Below are positions 1-7,400 of a stretch of 19,180 nucleotides of DNA, piece by piece. The stretch's first letter is position 1, and each line of letters begins with the position of its first letter. Under the pieces are notes generated by a model. That model made no database searches. It worked only from the letters and a program-made list of their open reading frames with translations, and was not told where the DNA came from. The DNA is from an archaeon (GTDB taxonomy: Archaea > Nanobdellota > Nanobdellia > SCGC-AAA011-G17 > PNOQ01). The position numbers and the translations under genes were made by a program. The stretch covers positions 1-19,180 of the forward strand of contig JAIOSD010000062.1 in assembly GCA_021107835.1 (NCBI GenBank). Reading direction: 5' to 3'.

Positions 1-67
1 ACTTGCCTTTTACGATAGTTAAAACTCTGTCTTCATTCTCTCCTAAATTAATAATTGCTTGTACCAT
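1..67 (-). CDS. DUF2683-like small protein, N-terminal fragment (runs off the window start)
   Basis: Only the first 22 codons are in the window, reading MVQAIINLGENEDRVLTIVK and then two more residues. This opening resembles the archaeal DUF2683 family (proteins of roughly 70-80 residues, thought from their form to be DNA-binding or antitoxin-like). The match is from memory of the family's first residues. The ATG at 67 has a short purine-rich stretch (AAGGAAT) just upstream and a good TATA box at about 110-118. Function is not known; an antitoxin role would be a guess, since its downstream partner cannot be seen. Confidence 0.6.
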   Translation of the reverse strand, partial: MVQAIINLGENEDRVLTIVKGK

Positions 68-109
68 TTTTATTCCTTATTATATTTTATAATAAATTAT
101 AATAAAAGA

Positions 110-126
110 TTATATAAAACTTTCGG
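110..126 (-). promoter_or_regulatory. BRE/TATA promoter of the DUF2683-like gene
   Basis: Read on the minus strand this is ACCGAAAG followed by TTTTATATAA: a purine-rich BRE-like element joined to a strong TATA box. Transcription should begin near 90, giving a leader of about 25 bases with room for the AAGGAAT motif before the ATG at 67. Confidence 0.6.
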
Positions 127-152
127 TTCTGTTTAACTTTTATTCATAAGAA

Positions 153-689
153 CTAAATAACTTTTTTTAAATCTTTAATTAATTGTATAAGACATCTTTT
201 CATACTTTCTTCGCTTTTTGTTCCAGTACAAACTAATTTTCCATTAGAAAATAATAAAAAACTTGAAGGCGATGGTTCTTTCATCTTATACACTAAACCT
301 GGAAATTGTTCTGGTTCATATTCTACATTACGAAGTTTTACTGCAAGCTTATCTAATTTAAGAGTAAAGTCCAATTTTCCAACTCCAACTAAATTTTGAA
401 CATGAAGTATTGGTCTTGTTTTAATTTTAATATCTATTTTTTTAAGAGAATCAATAACATTTTTAATAGCTTTTCTTGCAGATGTTATGCTTCTTGCACC
501 AGTACAAACTACTTTTCCAGAGGAGAATAGTAAAGCTACTGTTTTTGGATCTTTTATTCTGAATACTAATCCTGGAAATTGCTCTGGATTATACTCCACA
601 TTAGAGAATGTAGATGCAATCTTTATCAAATGTAATTTATGTTTTAAATCAGTTGTCACAACTAAATTTACTATTTTTACTTTTATCAT
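153..689 (-). CDS. tbp: TATA-box-binding protein (TBP)
   Basis: General transcription factor that binds the TATA box and, with TFB, recruits archaeal RNA polymerase. The 178 residues form the two direct repeats of the TBP saddle: repeat 1 carries NVEYNPEQFPGLVFRIKDP then SSGKVVCTGARS, and repeat 2 carries NVEYEPEQFPGLVYKMKEP then SNGKLVCTGTKS. This is the whole core with almost no extra tail, the usual archaeal size. I chose the ATG at 689 (MIKVKIVN) over the in-frame ATG at 707 because a TATA box at 712-719 lies 26 bases upstream of 689, which fits a leaderless mRNA, and because MIKVKIVN matches where archaeal TBPs start. The stop is TAG. It is transcribed separately from the upstream redox operon. 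Identity is firm. Confidence 0.96.
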   Translation of the reverse strand: MIKVKIVNLVVTTDLKHKLHLIKIASTFSNVEYNPEQFPGLVFRIKDPKTVALLFSSGKVVCTGARSITSARKAIKNVIDSLKKIDIKIKTRPILHVQNLVGVGKLDFTLKLDKLAVKLRNVEYEPEQFPGLVYKMKEPSPSSFLLFSNGKLVCTGTKSEESMKRCLIQLIKDLKKVI

Positions 690-711
690 TTTGTATCTGT
701 AATGCATTAGG

Positions 712-719
712 TATAAATA
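712..719 (-). promoter_or_regulatory. TATA box of the TBP gene
   Basis: Minus-strand TATTTATA, centred about 26 bases before the ATG at 689. It supports a leaderless transcript and the shorter TBP start. Confidence 0.6.
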
Positions 720-752
720 ACTGATGTTAAAGGTTTCGGTTTTTGATTTAAA

Positions 753-1847
753 TTAAATCATCCCTAAATTGATAGCAATTATCATTCCAATACCAAGTAA
801 GAGTATTATTATTCCAGCAATTAAGTGTAAAACTTTAAGTTTCTTTTGTCTTAGTTCTTCTGCTTTTTCTGTTGTAGTAAATCCAAAAAAGATTGCTAAT
901 GTAATTATTAACATTGGCAAGATAAATATTAAGTTATACAACACTAAAAGGATGAATGCATAGCTTTTTGTTGCTGCTTTTGCTAGCAATCCTAAAATTA
1001 CAATATATGGTCCTGAGGTACAAGGGAGTAAAAATAAGCTAACTATAAAGCCCACTAAAAATGCCCCTGGAACAGATGTTACACTTTTTATTATTGATTT
1101 CATTTTTGGTCTCCAACTTAGTGGAACTTCCATTAAAAAGCCCCTACCATACCATAAATAGTCTTTAAGGTTAAACAAACCAATAAAAATTGCTAAAATA
1201 GCTACAATCCAATAAAAAGTATGATTTATTCCTGTTGCTTGGATTGCGGAATATAGTCCTACACCCATTAAAAGGTAAGATGTAAATATTGCTAAGGTAA
1301 AGGCAATTCCCGCCAGTAACGCTTTTTTTCTATTTTTAGAAGTAAGTATTGTTGAAACTAAAATAATTAATACTGCAAATGCACAAGGGTTTATTGAATC
1401 TACTACTGCTGCAGAAATTACTGCTGGGATAGTTATACTTTGTATTATATCATTGTTTTCTTCTATCTTATCTACTGGATCAATACAACTGTTTGATTGG
1501 CATGCTTCAATTGTTTGTGCTATCTCTTCTTTTATTTGATTACTAAAACCTATGAAAACTTCTTCTCCAATATATAATGTTGGCACCCCTTGTATTTCTT
1601 CTCCGTAAGCACTAGCAACTTTCTCAAATAATGCCCTTTCATCGTTATTAAAATATATCTCATGCTTATGCACATTTAAATTTGAATATTTTTCTTGGAA
1701 GTAATCTAAAGCACTCATTGCCGCAGCGCAGTGTGGGCAGCCTTGCCCATAAAAAATATGGAGGTTTATCTGATCTTCTGCATTGACCATACTAGCGTTA
1801 AAAGATAATAGTATGAGTATCACCAATAATATTTTTGAAATTTTCAT
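753..1847 (-). CDS. Secreted thioredoxin domain fused to a CcdA/DsbD-like membrane electron carrier
   Basis: A two-part protein of 364 residues that probably moves reducing equivalents across the membrane to extracytoplasmic thiols. Residues 1-23 are a signal peptide. Residues 26-115 are a thioredoxin fold with the active site CPHC at 37-40 and the cis-proline loop GVPT at 87-90. From about 138 there are six or so membrane helices of the cytochrome-c-biogenesis/DsbD transmembrane family, with its paired membrane cysteines in NPC (Cys155) and LPC (Cys276). Two more cysteines (116 and 121) sit in the linker. DsbD normally puts its thioredoxin domain at the C terminus; here it is N-terminal and outside the cell. 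It is the last gene of the operon that starts at 3687, and its ATG overlaps the TGA stop of the DUF134 gene (ATGA), so translation is probably coupled. Fold assignment is firm; the substrate is unknown. Confidence 0.88.
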   Translation of the reverse strand: MKISKILLVILILLSFNASMVNAEDQINLHIFYGQGCPHCAAAMSALDYFQEKYSNLNVHKHEIYFNNDERALFEKVASAYGEEIQGVPTLYIGEEVFIGFSNQIKEEIAQTIEACQSNSCIDPVDKIEENNDIIQSITIPAVISAAVVDSINPCAFAVLIILVSTILTSKNRKKALLAGIAFTLAIFTSYLLMGVGLYSAIQATGINHTFYWIVAILAIFIGLFNLKDYLWYGRGFLMEVPLSWRPKMKSIIKSVTSVPGAFLVGFIVSLFLLPCTSGPYIVILGLLAKAATKSYAFILLVLYNLIFILPMLIITLAIFFGFTTTEKAEELRQKKLKVLHLIAGIIILLLGIGMIIAINLGMI

Positions 1848-2254
1848 TTTCTATAAATGTTTTTTGATTTACATTTTGGGCAATTTGAAGGTCTTCCTGT
1901 TCCAAATGGAACTTCCCAGTTAGTTTTACAAACTATGCACTCAAATGTCCTCAATGGCATATCCACTAATTTAAATTTTCCCCCTTTTATCTTTATTGCT
2001 TTTCCATTGATTATAGCATCTGCTAATTTTTTTCTTGCTGAAACTATTGATCTATGGAAAGTGGATTGTGAAATACCCATCTTCTTAGCAGCTATTCCTT
2101 GATCCAAATCCATTAAATCCTTTAATCTAATTGATTCAAATTCTGAAACAGTTAAAATAACTTCTTCTAATTCAGTTATTCTTCTTCCTGCTGGTTTAAA
2201 ATAATCTATATTTGGTTTTAAACCAACTTTCCTACATCTTCTTGGTCTTGGCAT
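1844..2254 (-). CDS. DUF134 / UPF0251 helix-turn-helix protein with C-terminal zinc ribbon
   Basis: A 136-residue DNA-binding protein of the DUF134 (UPF0251) family, recognised by the opening MPRPRRCRKV and by TELEEVILTVSEFESIRLKD. A sigma-like helix-turn-helix spans about 49-78 (LDQGIAAKKMGISQSTFHRS). The C terminus adds two Cys pairs, C106-x2-C109 and C125-x2-C128, that should form a zinc ribbon; many family members lack this part. Its ATG overlaps the TAA of the NifX-like gene (TAATG), and its own TGA overlaps the ATG of the thioredoxin-CcdA gene. DUF134 genes are often found beside NifX-like and DUF5320 genes. It is the obvious candidate to bind the palindrome at 3710-3729 and control its own operon, but that is inferred from context. 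Confidence 0.9.
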   Translation of the reverse strand: MPRPRRCRKVGLKPNIDYFKPAGRRITELEEVILTVSEFESIRLKDLMDLDQGIAAKKMGISQSTFHRSIVSARKKLADAIINGKAIKIKGGKFKLVDMPLRTFECIVCKTNWEVPFGTGRPSNCPKCKSKNIYRK

Positions 2255-2547
2255 TATATAATTTGTTTTATTGTTTTGTCTGAAATTTCTTTTATCTTTA
2301 TTCCTGCTGAGTTTAAAGCATTTTCCATATTGGATCCAAAATGCCCTCCAATCACTAATTCAACTTTTTCGTCTTCTAACATCTTTGCAACACTAAACCC
2401 TGCCCCTCCACCGCCTACAGCGAATGGATTTTTTATAACTTTTGTAATCTTTTTGTCTTCAGAGATTAAGTAATATGGTGCCCTTCCTGTAATTTCACTA
2501 ACTTCTGAATTTTCATCTTTTCCTTTTGATGCTATTGCAATTTTCAT
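2254..2547 (-). CDS. NifX/NifB-type dinitrogenase iron-molybdenum cofactor family protein
   Basis: A 97-residue single-domain protein of the Nitro_FeMo-Co family (MTH1175-like ribonuclease-H-type fold). The opening MKIAIASKGKDENSEVSEI, then GRAPYYLISE, a glycine-rich loop AVGGGGAGFSVAKML, and VELVIGGHFGSNMENAL match the family. NifX and NifY carry FeMo-cofactor precursors, but free-standing archaeal copies usually occur without nitrogenase, and no nif gene is visible here, so a general metal- or iron-sulphur-cluster-binding or sensing role is more likely. No cysteine is present. It starts three bases after the stop of the second half-permease, so it belongs to the same transcript. Confidence 0.88.
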   Translation of the reverse strand: MKIAIASKGKDENSEVSEITGRAPYYLISEDKKITKVIKNPFAVGGGGAGFSVAKMLEDEKVELVIGGHFGSNMENALNSAGIKIKEISDKTIKQII

Positions 2548-2550
2548 TTT

Positions 2551-3054
2551 TTAAACCTCCATTAGTTTGTTTATTATTAGTCCTTGAATAATTGACATAA
2601 AAATCATTACACCTAGAAGTACAATTATAAATTTTAAGCTAAAATAAGTAATCATTAGGGGGAGTAAAGGCATTTTTATTGCCCTGTTGTAAAGGAATGT
2701 TGCCATAAATCCTTGTTTTACCCCTTTATCTCTTAAATCTCTAAGCAAAGGATACCACATATATATTGGTCCTGTTGAAATAATTCCTGCAAAAACAGTT
2801 GTTATCCATGCTTTGATATTCTTTTTTTTACTAAAAAAAGTTGATAATTTAGTTGGATTTATAAAATAATTAGAAATTACCATTAATACAAATACTATTA
2901 TTAGAATAGGGATTATCTTTTTTATTATTTGATAAAAATAATTTATTGATGGAATTAAAATATCAGTTTTTAATAAAATAGTTATTAAAAATATTAGTAT
3001 AGCTATCATTAAGAAAATTCTTTCTCCGCCAAGTTTTTCTTTAATATTTACCAT
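2551..3054 (-). CDS. Half-size permease, second half (DUF318/ArsP-like)
   Basis: An integral membrane protein of 167 residues with about five hydrophobic segments. The conserved stretch STGPIYMWYPLLRDLRDKGV, followed by FLYNRAIKMPLLPLMITYF, is typical of DUF318/UPF0718 permeases, the family that includes the organoarsenical exporter ArsP. Full-length members have about 300-350 residues; here the permease is made by two adjacent genes, and this is the downstream one. Only one base separates its ATG from the stop of the other half, so the two are probably made together and form a heteromer. The substrate is unknown; the neighbouring metal-cofactor-type and thiol-redox genes suggest a metal(loid) or small thiol compound. 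Confidence 0.78.
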   Translation of the reverse strand: MVNIKEKLGGERIFLMIAILIFLITILLKTDILIPSINYFYQIIKKIIPILIIVFVLMVISNYFINPTKLSTFFSKKKNIKAWITTVFAGIISTGPIYMWYPLLRDLRDKGVKQGFMATFLYNRAIKMPLLPLMITYFSLKFIIVLLGVMIFMSIIQGLIINKLMEV

Positions 3055-3055
3055 T

Positions 3056-3478
3056 TTATATTATTTTTAAGATTAAAACTGTTAAGATTGCGACTATAAT
3101 TGACGAGATAAAACTAGAAACGTTTCTTAATATAGCAAATTTCTTTCCTAGTAACATAGATTCTGCAGGTAACTGGACTAAACCAACTGTTACCCAACAA
3201 ACAATAAAAGAAGTTACTGCAATTAGACTAACTCCTTGAGATAAGAGTTCCCCCCCTAAGATGTAAGATGTTATTGGATTCCCAGCTAAAATGCTACCTA
3301 ATAAGCCTCCTATGATTGGATCAAAAATATAATTCCCACTGAATAAAGAACTGTAGATTGCTGGGGGAACTAAACTAGTTAATAGACTTATTAACAAAAT
3401 AACCCCCAACAATATTGGCAATGTTTTATACATTGTTTTTACAGCTTTTTTTATTGATGTCTTTAAGTTATTGTTCAT
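3056..3478 (-). CDS. Half-size permease, first half (DUF318/ArsP-like)
   Basis: An integral membrane protein of 140 residues with about four hydrophobic segments. The motif SILAGNPITSYILGGELLSQ, followed by a helix with a lone cysteine (FIVCWVTVGLVQLP), resembles DUF318-type permeases, including the N-P-x-x-S/T-Y signature. It lies just upstream of the other half-permease. Its ATG overlaps the TGA of the DUF5320 gene (ATGA), so translation is probably coupled. The exact border between the halves, and whether this is an old split or a naturally two-subunit family, cannot be told from one sequence. Confidence 0.75.
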   Translation of the reverse strand: MNNNLKTSIKKAVKTMYKTLPILLGVILLISLLTSLVPPAIYSSLFSGNYIFDPIIGGLLGSILAGNPITSYILGGELLSQGVSLIAVTSFIVCWVTVGLVQLPAESMLLGKKFAILRNVSSFISSIIVAILTVLILKII

Positions 3479-3687
3479 TTGATCTCTTTAATTCTTTTTT
3501 CTATTTCTTTTTTTTCTTCTTCTAAATCTTTTAATTCTTCTGTTAATATCTTTTTCTCTTCTGTTTTAGTTAGCTCTATTGGTTCTGAGTGTCTGTATCC
3601 CCTTCTATACCCTCTACCGCAAGGACCTAATCCTCTTCCTGTTCTTGGGCCTCTTCCTCTTGGGCCTGTTCTATCATATCCTGGCAT
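3475..3687 (-). CDS. DUF5320 family protein
   Basis: A 70-residue soluble protein with a glycine/arginine-rich head (MPGYDRTGPRGRGPRTGRGL) containing one cysteine in GPCGRGYRRGYRH, and a highly charged tail (about 40-70) predicted to be a coiled coil (KTEEKKILTEELKDLEEE). This layout is that of DUF5320, a family seen in anaerobic bacteria and archaea beside NifX-like, DUF134 and Mrp/NBP35 genes; its function is not established. It is the first gene of the operon. The start is well supported: a GGAGGT Shine-Dalgarno sequence at 3696-3701 lies eight bases before the ATG. Confidence 0.85.
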   Translation of the reverse strand: MPGYDRTGPRGRGPRTGRGLGPCGRGYRRGYRHSEPIELTKTEEKKILTEELKDLEEEKKEIEKRIKEIK

Positions 3688-3695
3688 TTTGATTT

Positions 3696-3701
3696 ACCTC
3701 C
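3696..3701 (-). promoter_or_regulatory. Shine-Dalgarno sequence of the DUF5320 operon
   Basis: Minus-strand GGAGGT, eight bases before the ATG at 3687. It stands out because many nearby genes look leaderless and have no such site. Confidence 0.75.
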
Positions 3702-3709
3702 TAAATTGG

Positions 3710-3729
3710 TTATGAATATATATTCATAA
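3710..3729. promoter_or_regulatory. Perfect 20-bp palindrome, probable operator of the DUF5320-permease-DUF134 operon
   Basis: The sequence ttatgaatatatattcataa is its own reverse complement over all 20 bases. It lies directly downstream of the TATA box at 3733-3740 and covers the expected transcription start (near 3711). A bound dimer there would block polymerase. The DUF134 protein encoded in the same operon is the natural candidate ligand, but nothing in the sequence proves this. Confidence 0.6.
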
Positions 3730-3732
3730 TAG

Positions 3733-3740
3733 TATATAAA
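3733..3740 (-). promoter_or_regulatory. TATA box of the DUF5320 operon
   Basis: Minus-strand TTTATATA, preceded by the BRE-like CAAAACC. The predicted start near 3711 falls inside the palindrome, leaving a leader of about 24 bases that contains the Shine-Dalgarno sequence. Confidence 0.7.
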
Positions 3741-3778
3741 GGTTTTGGTTTAGTAGAATTATAAAGAAAAAAAGAAAA

Positions 3779-4459
3779 TTATTTTTTTCTAGCAATAAAG
3801 TATATTGTAATTCCTAGTACTAATAAAACTGCTAACCAAGCAATTACTGAGCTACTTCCTAGTTTTGAATCTGCAGTTACTGCACCAGTTATTGAATCTA
3901 AAACACTTCCTTCTGAAGATGTTTTTAAATCCTCTCCACTTTCAGAAAATTGGTTTGTTGTATCTTCTCCTTCTGAAAATGTTGTTTTGGTTTCTTGTGT
4001 GCAGTCATCTGGACAACTAAGAAAGGTTTCATCTGAGTCACAAACGTTATTCCCGCAGGTTGTAGTTTGACTTCTTCCTCCGCCCCCACCAGGACTTCCA
4101 CCACCGGGAGGATTCTCTTGGCCTTCTCCAAAGTTAACTGTTAGTTGGGCCGCAGGTCCTTGATTGCCTCCAAAGTCTACTGCAAATACTTCATAAAAAT
4201 ATTGTCCATTTTCAAGTGGCCCTTCGCTAAAAGATGTTGTTTGTGTTGTACCTAGAAATTCACTATCACGATAAACATTGTAATAATCTATTCCACTACA
4301 TTCTGGTTCATCTTCTGCTTCTGTCCAAGTTAAAACTATGTTGTCTGAGTATGCTAAATTCGTTGGAGCATCTGGTGCATCAAAATCTAGACAAATATCA
4401 CTACCCATTGCTATTGGTAAAGCAAAAAGTAAAAGAAAAAAAGTTAATATTTTTTTCAT
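3779..4459 (-). CDS. Membrane-anchored extracellular protein with a fibronectin type III domain
   Basis: A 226-residue cell-surface protein. Residues 1-19 are a signal peptide; about 28-110 form one fibronectin-III-like domain (APTNLAYSDNIVLTWTEAED, then YNVYRDSEFLGTT and YFYEVFAVDFGGN). A flexible PPGGGSPGGGGG linker follows at 117-128, then a compact Cys module CGNNVCDSDETFLSCPDDC at 135-153, a Ser/Thr/Glu-rich stalk, and a membrane helix at about 205-223 ending in RKK. The Cys module is seen in secreted proteins of DPANN archaea. It follows the large repeat protein by ten bases. Its Shine-Dalgarno sequence (GGAGAT) touches the stop of that gene, so the two are co-translated and may interact at the surface. 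The ligand is unknown. Confidence 0.8.
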   Translation of the reverse strand: MKKILTFFLLLFALPIAMGSDICLDFDAPDAPTNLAYSDNIVLTWTEAEDEPECSGIDYYNVYRDSEFLGTTQTTSFSEGPLENGQYFYEVFAVDFGGNQGPAAQLTVNFGEGQENPPGGGSPGGGGGRSQTTTCGNNVCDSDETFLSCPDDCTQETKTTFSEGEDTTNQFSESGEDLKTSSEGSVLDSITGAVTADSKLGSSSVIAWLAVLLVLGITIYFIARKK

Positions 4460-4469
4460 TTTTATCTCC

Positions 4470-7400
4470 TTAATCCCCTACCTCGTAAATAAAGGCATCA
4501 GAAACAGGCACGCAATGGTGCAAGTTTCTTGTATCTAAAAGATATCCTAAGCCGTTATTACAGTCTAAGTCGTCACATGGGTCGTATAATGTGTCACAGG
4601 CATATGCTTCGAAGTTGTATTTTCCACTTTCTTCAAATCCATAAGTTGTGAAGTTTATTTCTCCATTGTATATGTCGTCAGCATAGTAAGATAGAATTAT
4701 CCAGTTAGTTTCTGTACATCCACCGAATAAACACCATCCGTTTGCTAGAGTGCCTTTTTCACTTACTTTTACTTTTACACTTTCTGAAGCAATTCCTGCT
4801 AATTCGTCAGTTAAGTAAAGTGCTACTGGCATTATTTCTCCGTATATTCCATCTTCTTCTGGATCTATTACTCCCATTTCAGGTCTGTCGTTGTCTACTA
4901 TGAAATCGAACCATTCAGAGCCTATGGTAAATACTTGCCAATCATCATTTAGCCGGTATTCTGTAGTGTATCTATAATTTCCAGTTTCAAGATCTTCATA
5001 TCCAGGAAGGGTTCCAGTTATTATACATTCAAAACCATCTATAACATTTCCAGTTACATCTCCTTGGTATGTTATTATGTGTGTTAAATCTAAATCTCTT
5101 TCTCCACTATACCTTTCAATAATTCCAACACATTCTTTTGTCCCACCTAATTCACTTTCGTAAAGGTCTGCTTTAACAGATATTAAATCTCCGCTTGTTA
5201 CAGGCGATCCAAATATTTCTGTTAGGCTCATATAACCTATTTCTTCCATGTTCATTGTTATTGGACTGAACCATGGATTCAATGCTAGACCAAATCTCGA
5301 ATTTCCTGCTTTGTCTACCCAATCTACTGCCATGAAAACTGTGTCTGTTAAATTTGTATCTTCAGGCATGGTTAGGTATCCATTACATACACCATTTTCA
5401 TAGGGTACTCTTCCAATATATTCTTGGTATGGATCTGCTAATACTTGTTCGAAGTAAGTTAATAAATCCCAGTAGCATTCATTTATCTCGTCTTGGTTAA
5501 GTGCTTCAAAGTTATAATCTATTGCATAAACATCACAGTAATCTACTCCTGAAGCTGGGCAATCATCTTCATTTCCACAACCCCAAAGACTACAATAATC
5601 TCCACCGAAGTCTACTGCTTGTGCATAGAAGTTGAATATCTTTCCAGCATAGTAGTTATTGCCTGCGTGAGGATTTAATACTTCTCCAAGAGGTGCTACA
5701 TTATCAACTAATATTGTGGCTCCATCTTCTTCTGCGTGATTTCCCAACCAGTCATCTGCATGTACAACTATATCCCATTCTCCACAATGATCAAGTGTAA
5801 ATGTGGTACAGTATGTATCTGTTTCATCAACTCTTTCCAAACTGTAGCTTAAGGGGGTTATGCCATCCATCAAATAAGCAATCACTGTGCTTGGATCAAC
5901 TCCAACACCCTCTTCAAAAACTTCTGGTTCTATCGTTCCTTTTAAGTCTGTTATGTCTGCACAAATAGTTATATTATCCCCACTTTGATGATATCCTTCT
6001 TCATTTACCCATTTAACTATGGTTGGTGCAATTGTATCAACTTGATAATCTTCAGTGGATATTGCTTCTGTGTTTTCTAAAGCATCTTTACAATACCATT
6101 TAATAGTATGTAAACAATCATAGTCATTTGTAAATTGAACATAGCCATCTTCTTCTACTGTCCAACTTTCTGGTTCATCTCCTTGGAAATTCTTCCAATA
6201 CAAAGTTACATCTCCAACTGGGTGAGGTTCTTGGTCTGCACAACTAAGATTTACTGTTGATGATTGTGTAAGCCACCACAGTTCTCCATCATCATATTTT
6301 GGGATACCAAACTCTTTTATTGTTTCAGGAGCCAAAGTATCTACAATATCATATTCCATATGCACTTCACCTTCATTCCCTAGGGCATCTACACAATAAT
6401 AATATAGTTCGTGGTTAGAATCTTCTGGGAAGTAAAAGTTCCAATTCTCTAAAACTGTCCAGTCTTGCTCAAGTAATCCATCCACATAGTATTTGTAATA
6501 GATTGTTTCTCCGCCAACTTGATGATCTCCAAGGTCTTCACATGTAAATGTTAATTCTGTGTTTCGTGTTATATAATATTGGTCATCTAATACATCGTAA
6601 TAATCCATTGCTTGTCTTGGTTGACTTTCATAAGGTACTCTTGGATAACCAACTTCTTTATTTACAACTGGAGCAACTGTTTCTACTGCATGCATTTGAA
6701 TATGTTCTGTTTCAGTGTTTCCAAGTAAATCTACAGCATACCATCTTATTTCATGGAATGAATCTTCTAAGAAATAAAATGACACAACTTCTGAAGTTTC
6801 TTCAACATCTATGGCTACTTCTTTATCTACTTCTCCATCTCCATCACTATCCCACCAAACTTCATAATGAATATAATCTACTCCAACAGGACAATTATTT
6901 GCATCTGGACTTTGATCAGTAGCCGTTAAGGTAACTAGTGTGTTCCGACTTACATAATAATTGTCTTCTGAAACATTGTCTACTGTTAACCCATCAAATG
7001 TTTTAACAGTTATTGGCGGAACATCATCTACATGATCTCTCTCTAGATGGGTTTCTTCAATATTACCAACATTATCTACACTATAATATTCTATTGTTTG
7101 ATAACAACCTGGTTGTAATGAGAATGGTTCTTCATATGTTTGGAAATCTTCACCATTAATGCTATAATATGTTTCATCTACTCCAGATCCACAATCTTCA
7201 TATGCAGATAATGTGAATTCTGTATCTGGTGTTACAAACAAATCACAAGTAGAATCATTAATACATTCGCAATCTATATATGGTGTTGTCCAATCTTTGT
7301 TTGTTGTTGGCGGTTCATTATCAATTCCAATAACATTTGTGTCTCCACAATTATTATCTACACCATTACCTGCATTGTCTTCCCCAAATATGTCCACATA

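Noticed and set aside
487..702. Plus-strand reading frame of 71 codons opposite TBP
   Set aside because: It is antisense to a certain TBP gene and encodes low-complexity Phe/Thr-rich sequence with no promoter; a shadow.
120..740. Shared TTTCGGTT octamer near the DUF2683 and TBP promoters as a regulatory motif
   Set aside because: One copy is simply the BRE of its promoter and the other is not at the same distance from a TATA box; two octamers in A+T-rich spacers are not enough.
6548..6922. Plus-strand frame of 124 codons opposite the large surface protein
   Set aside because: Leu/His/Gln-rich translation typical of the antisense of an acidic A+T-rich gene; the minus-strand protein has clear domains and a signal peptide.
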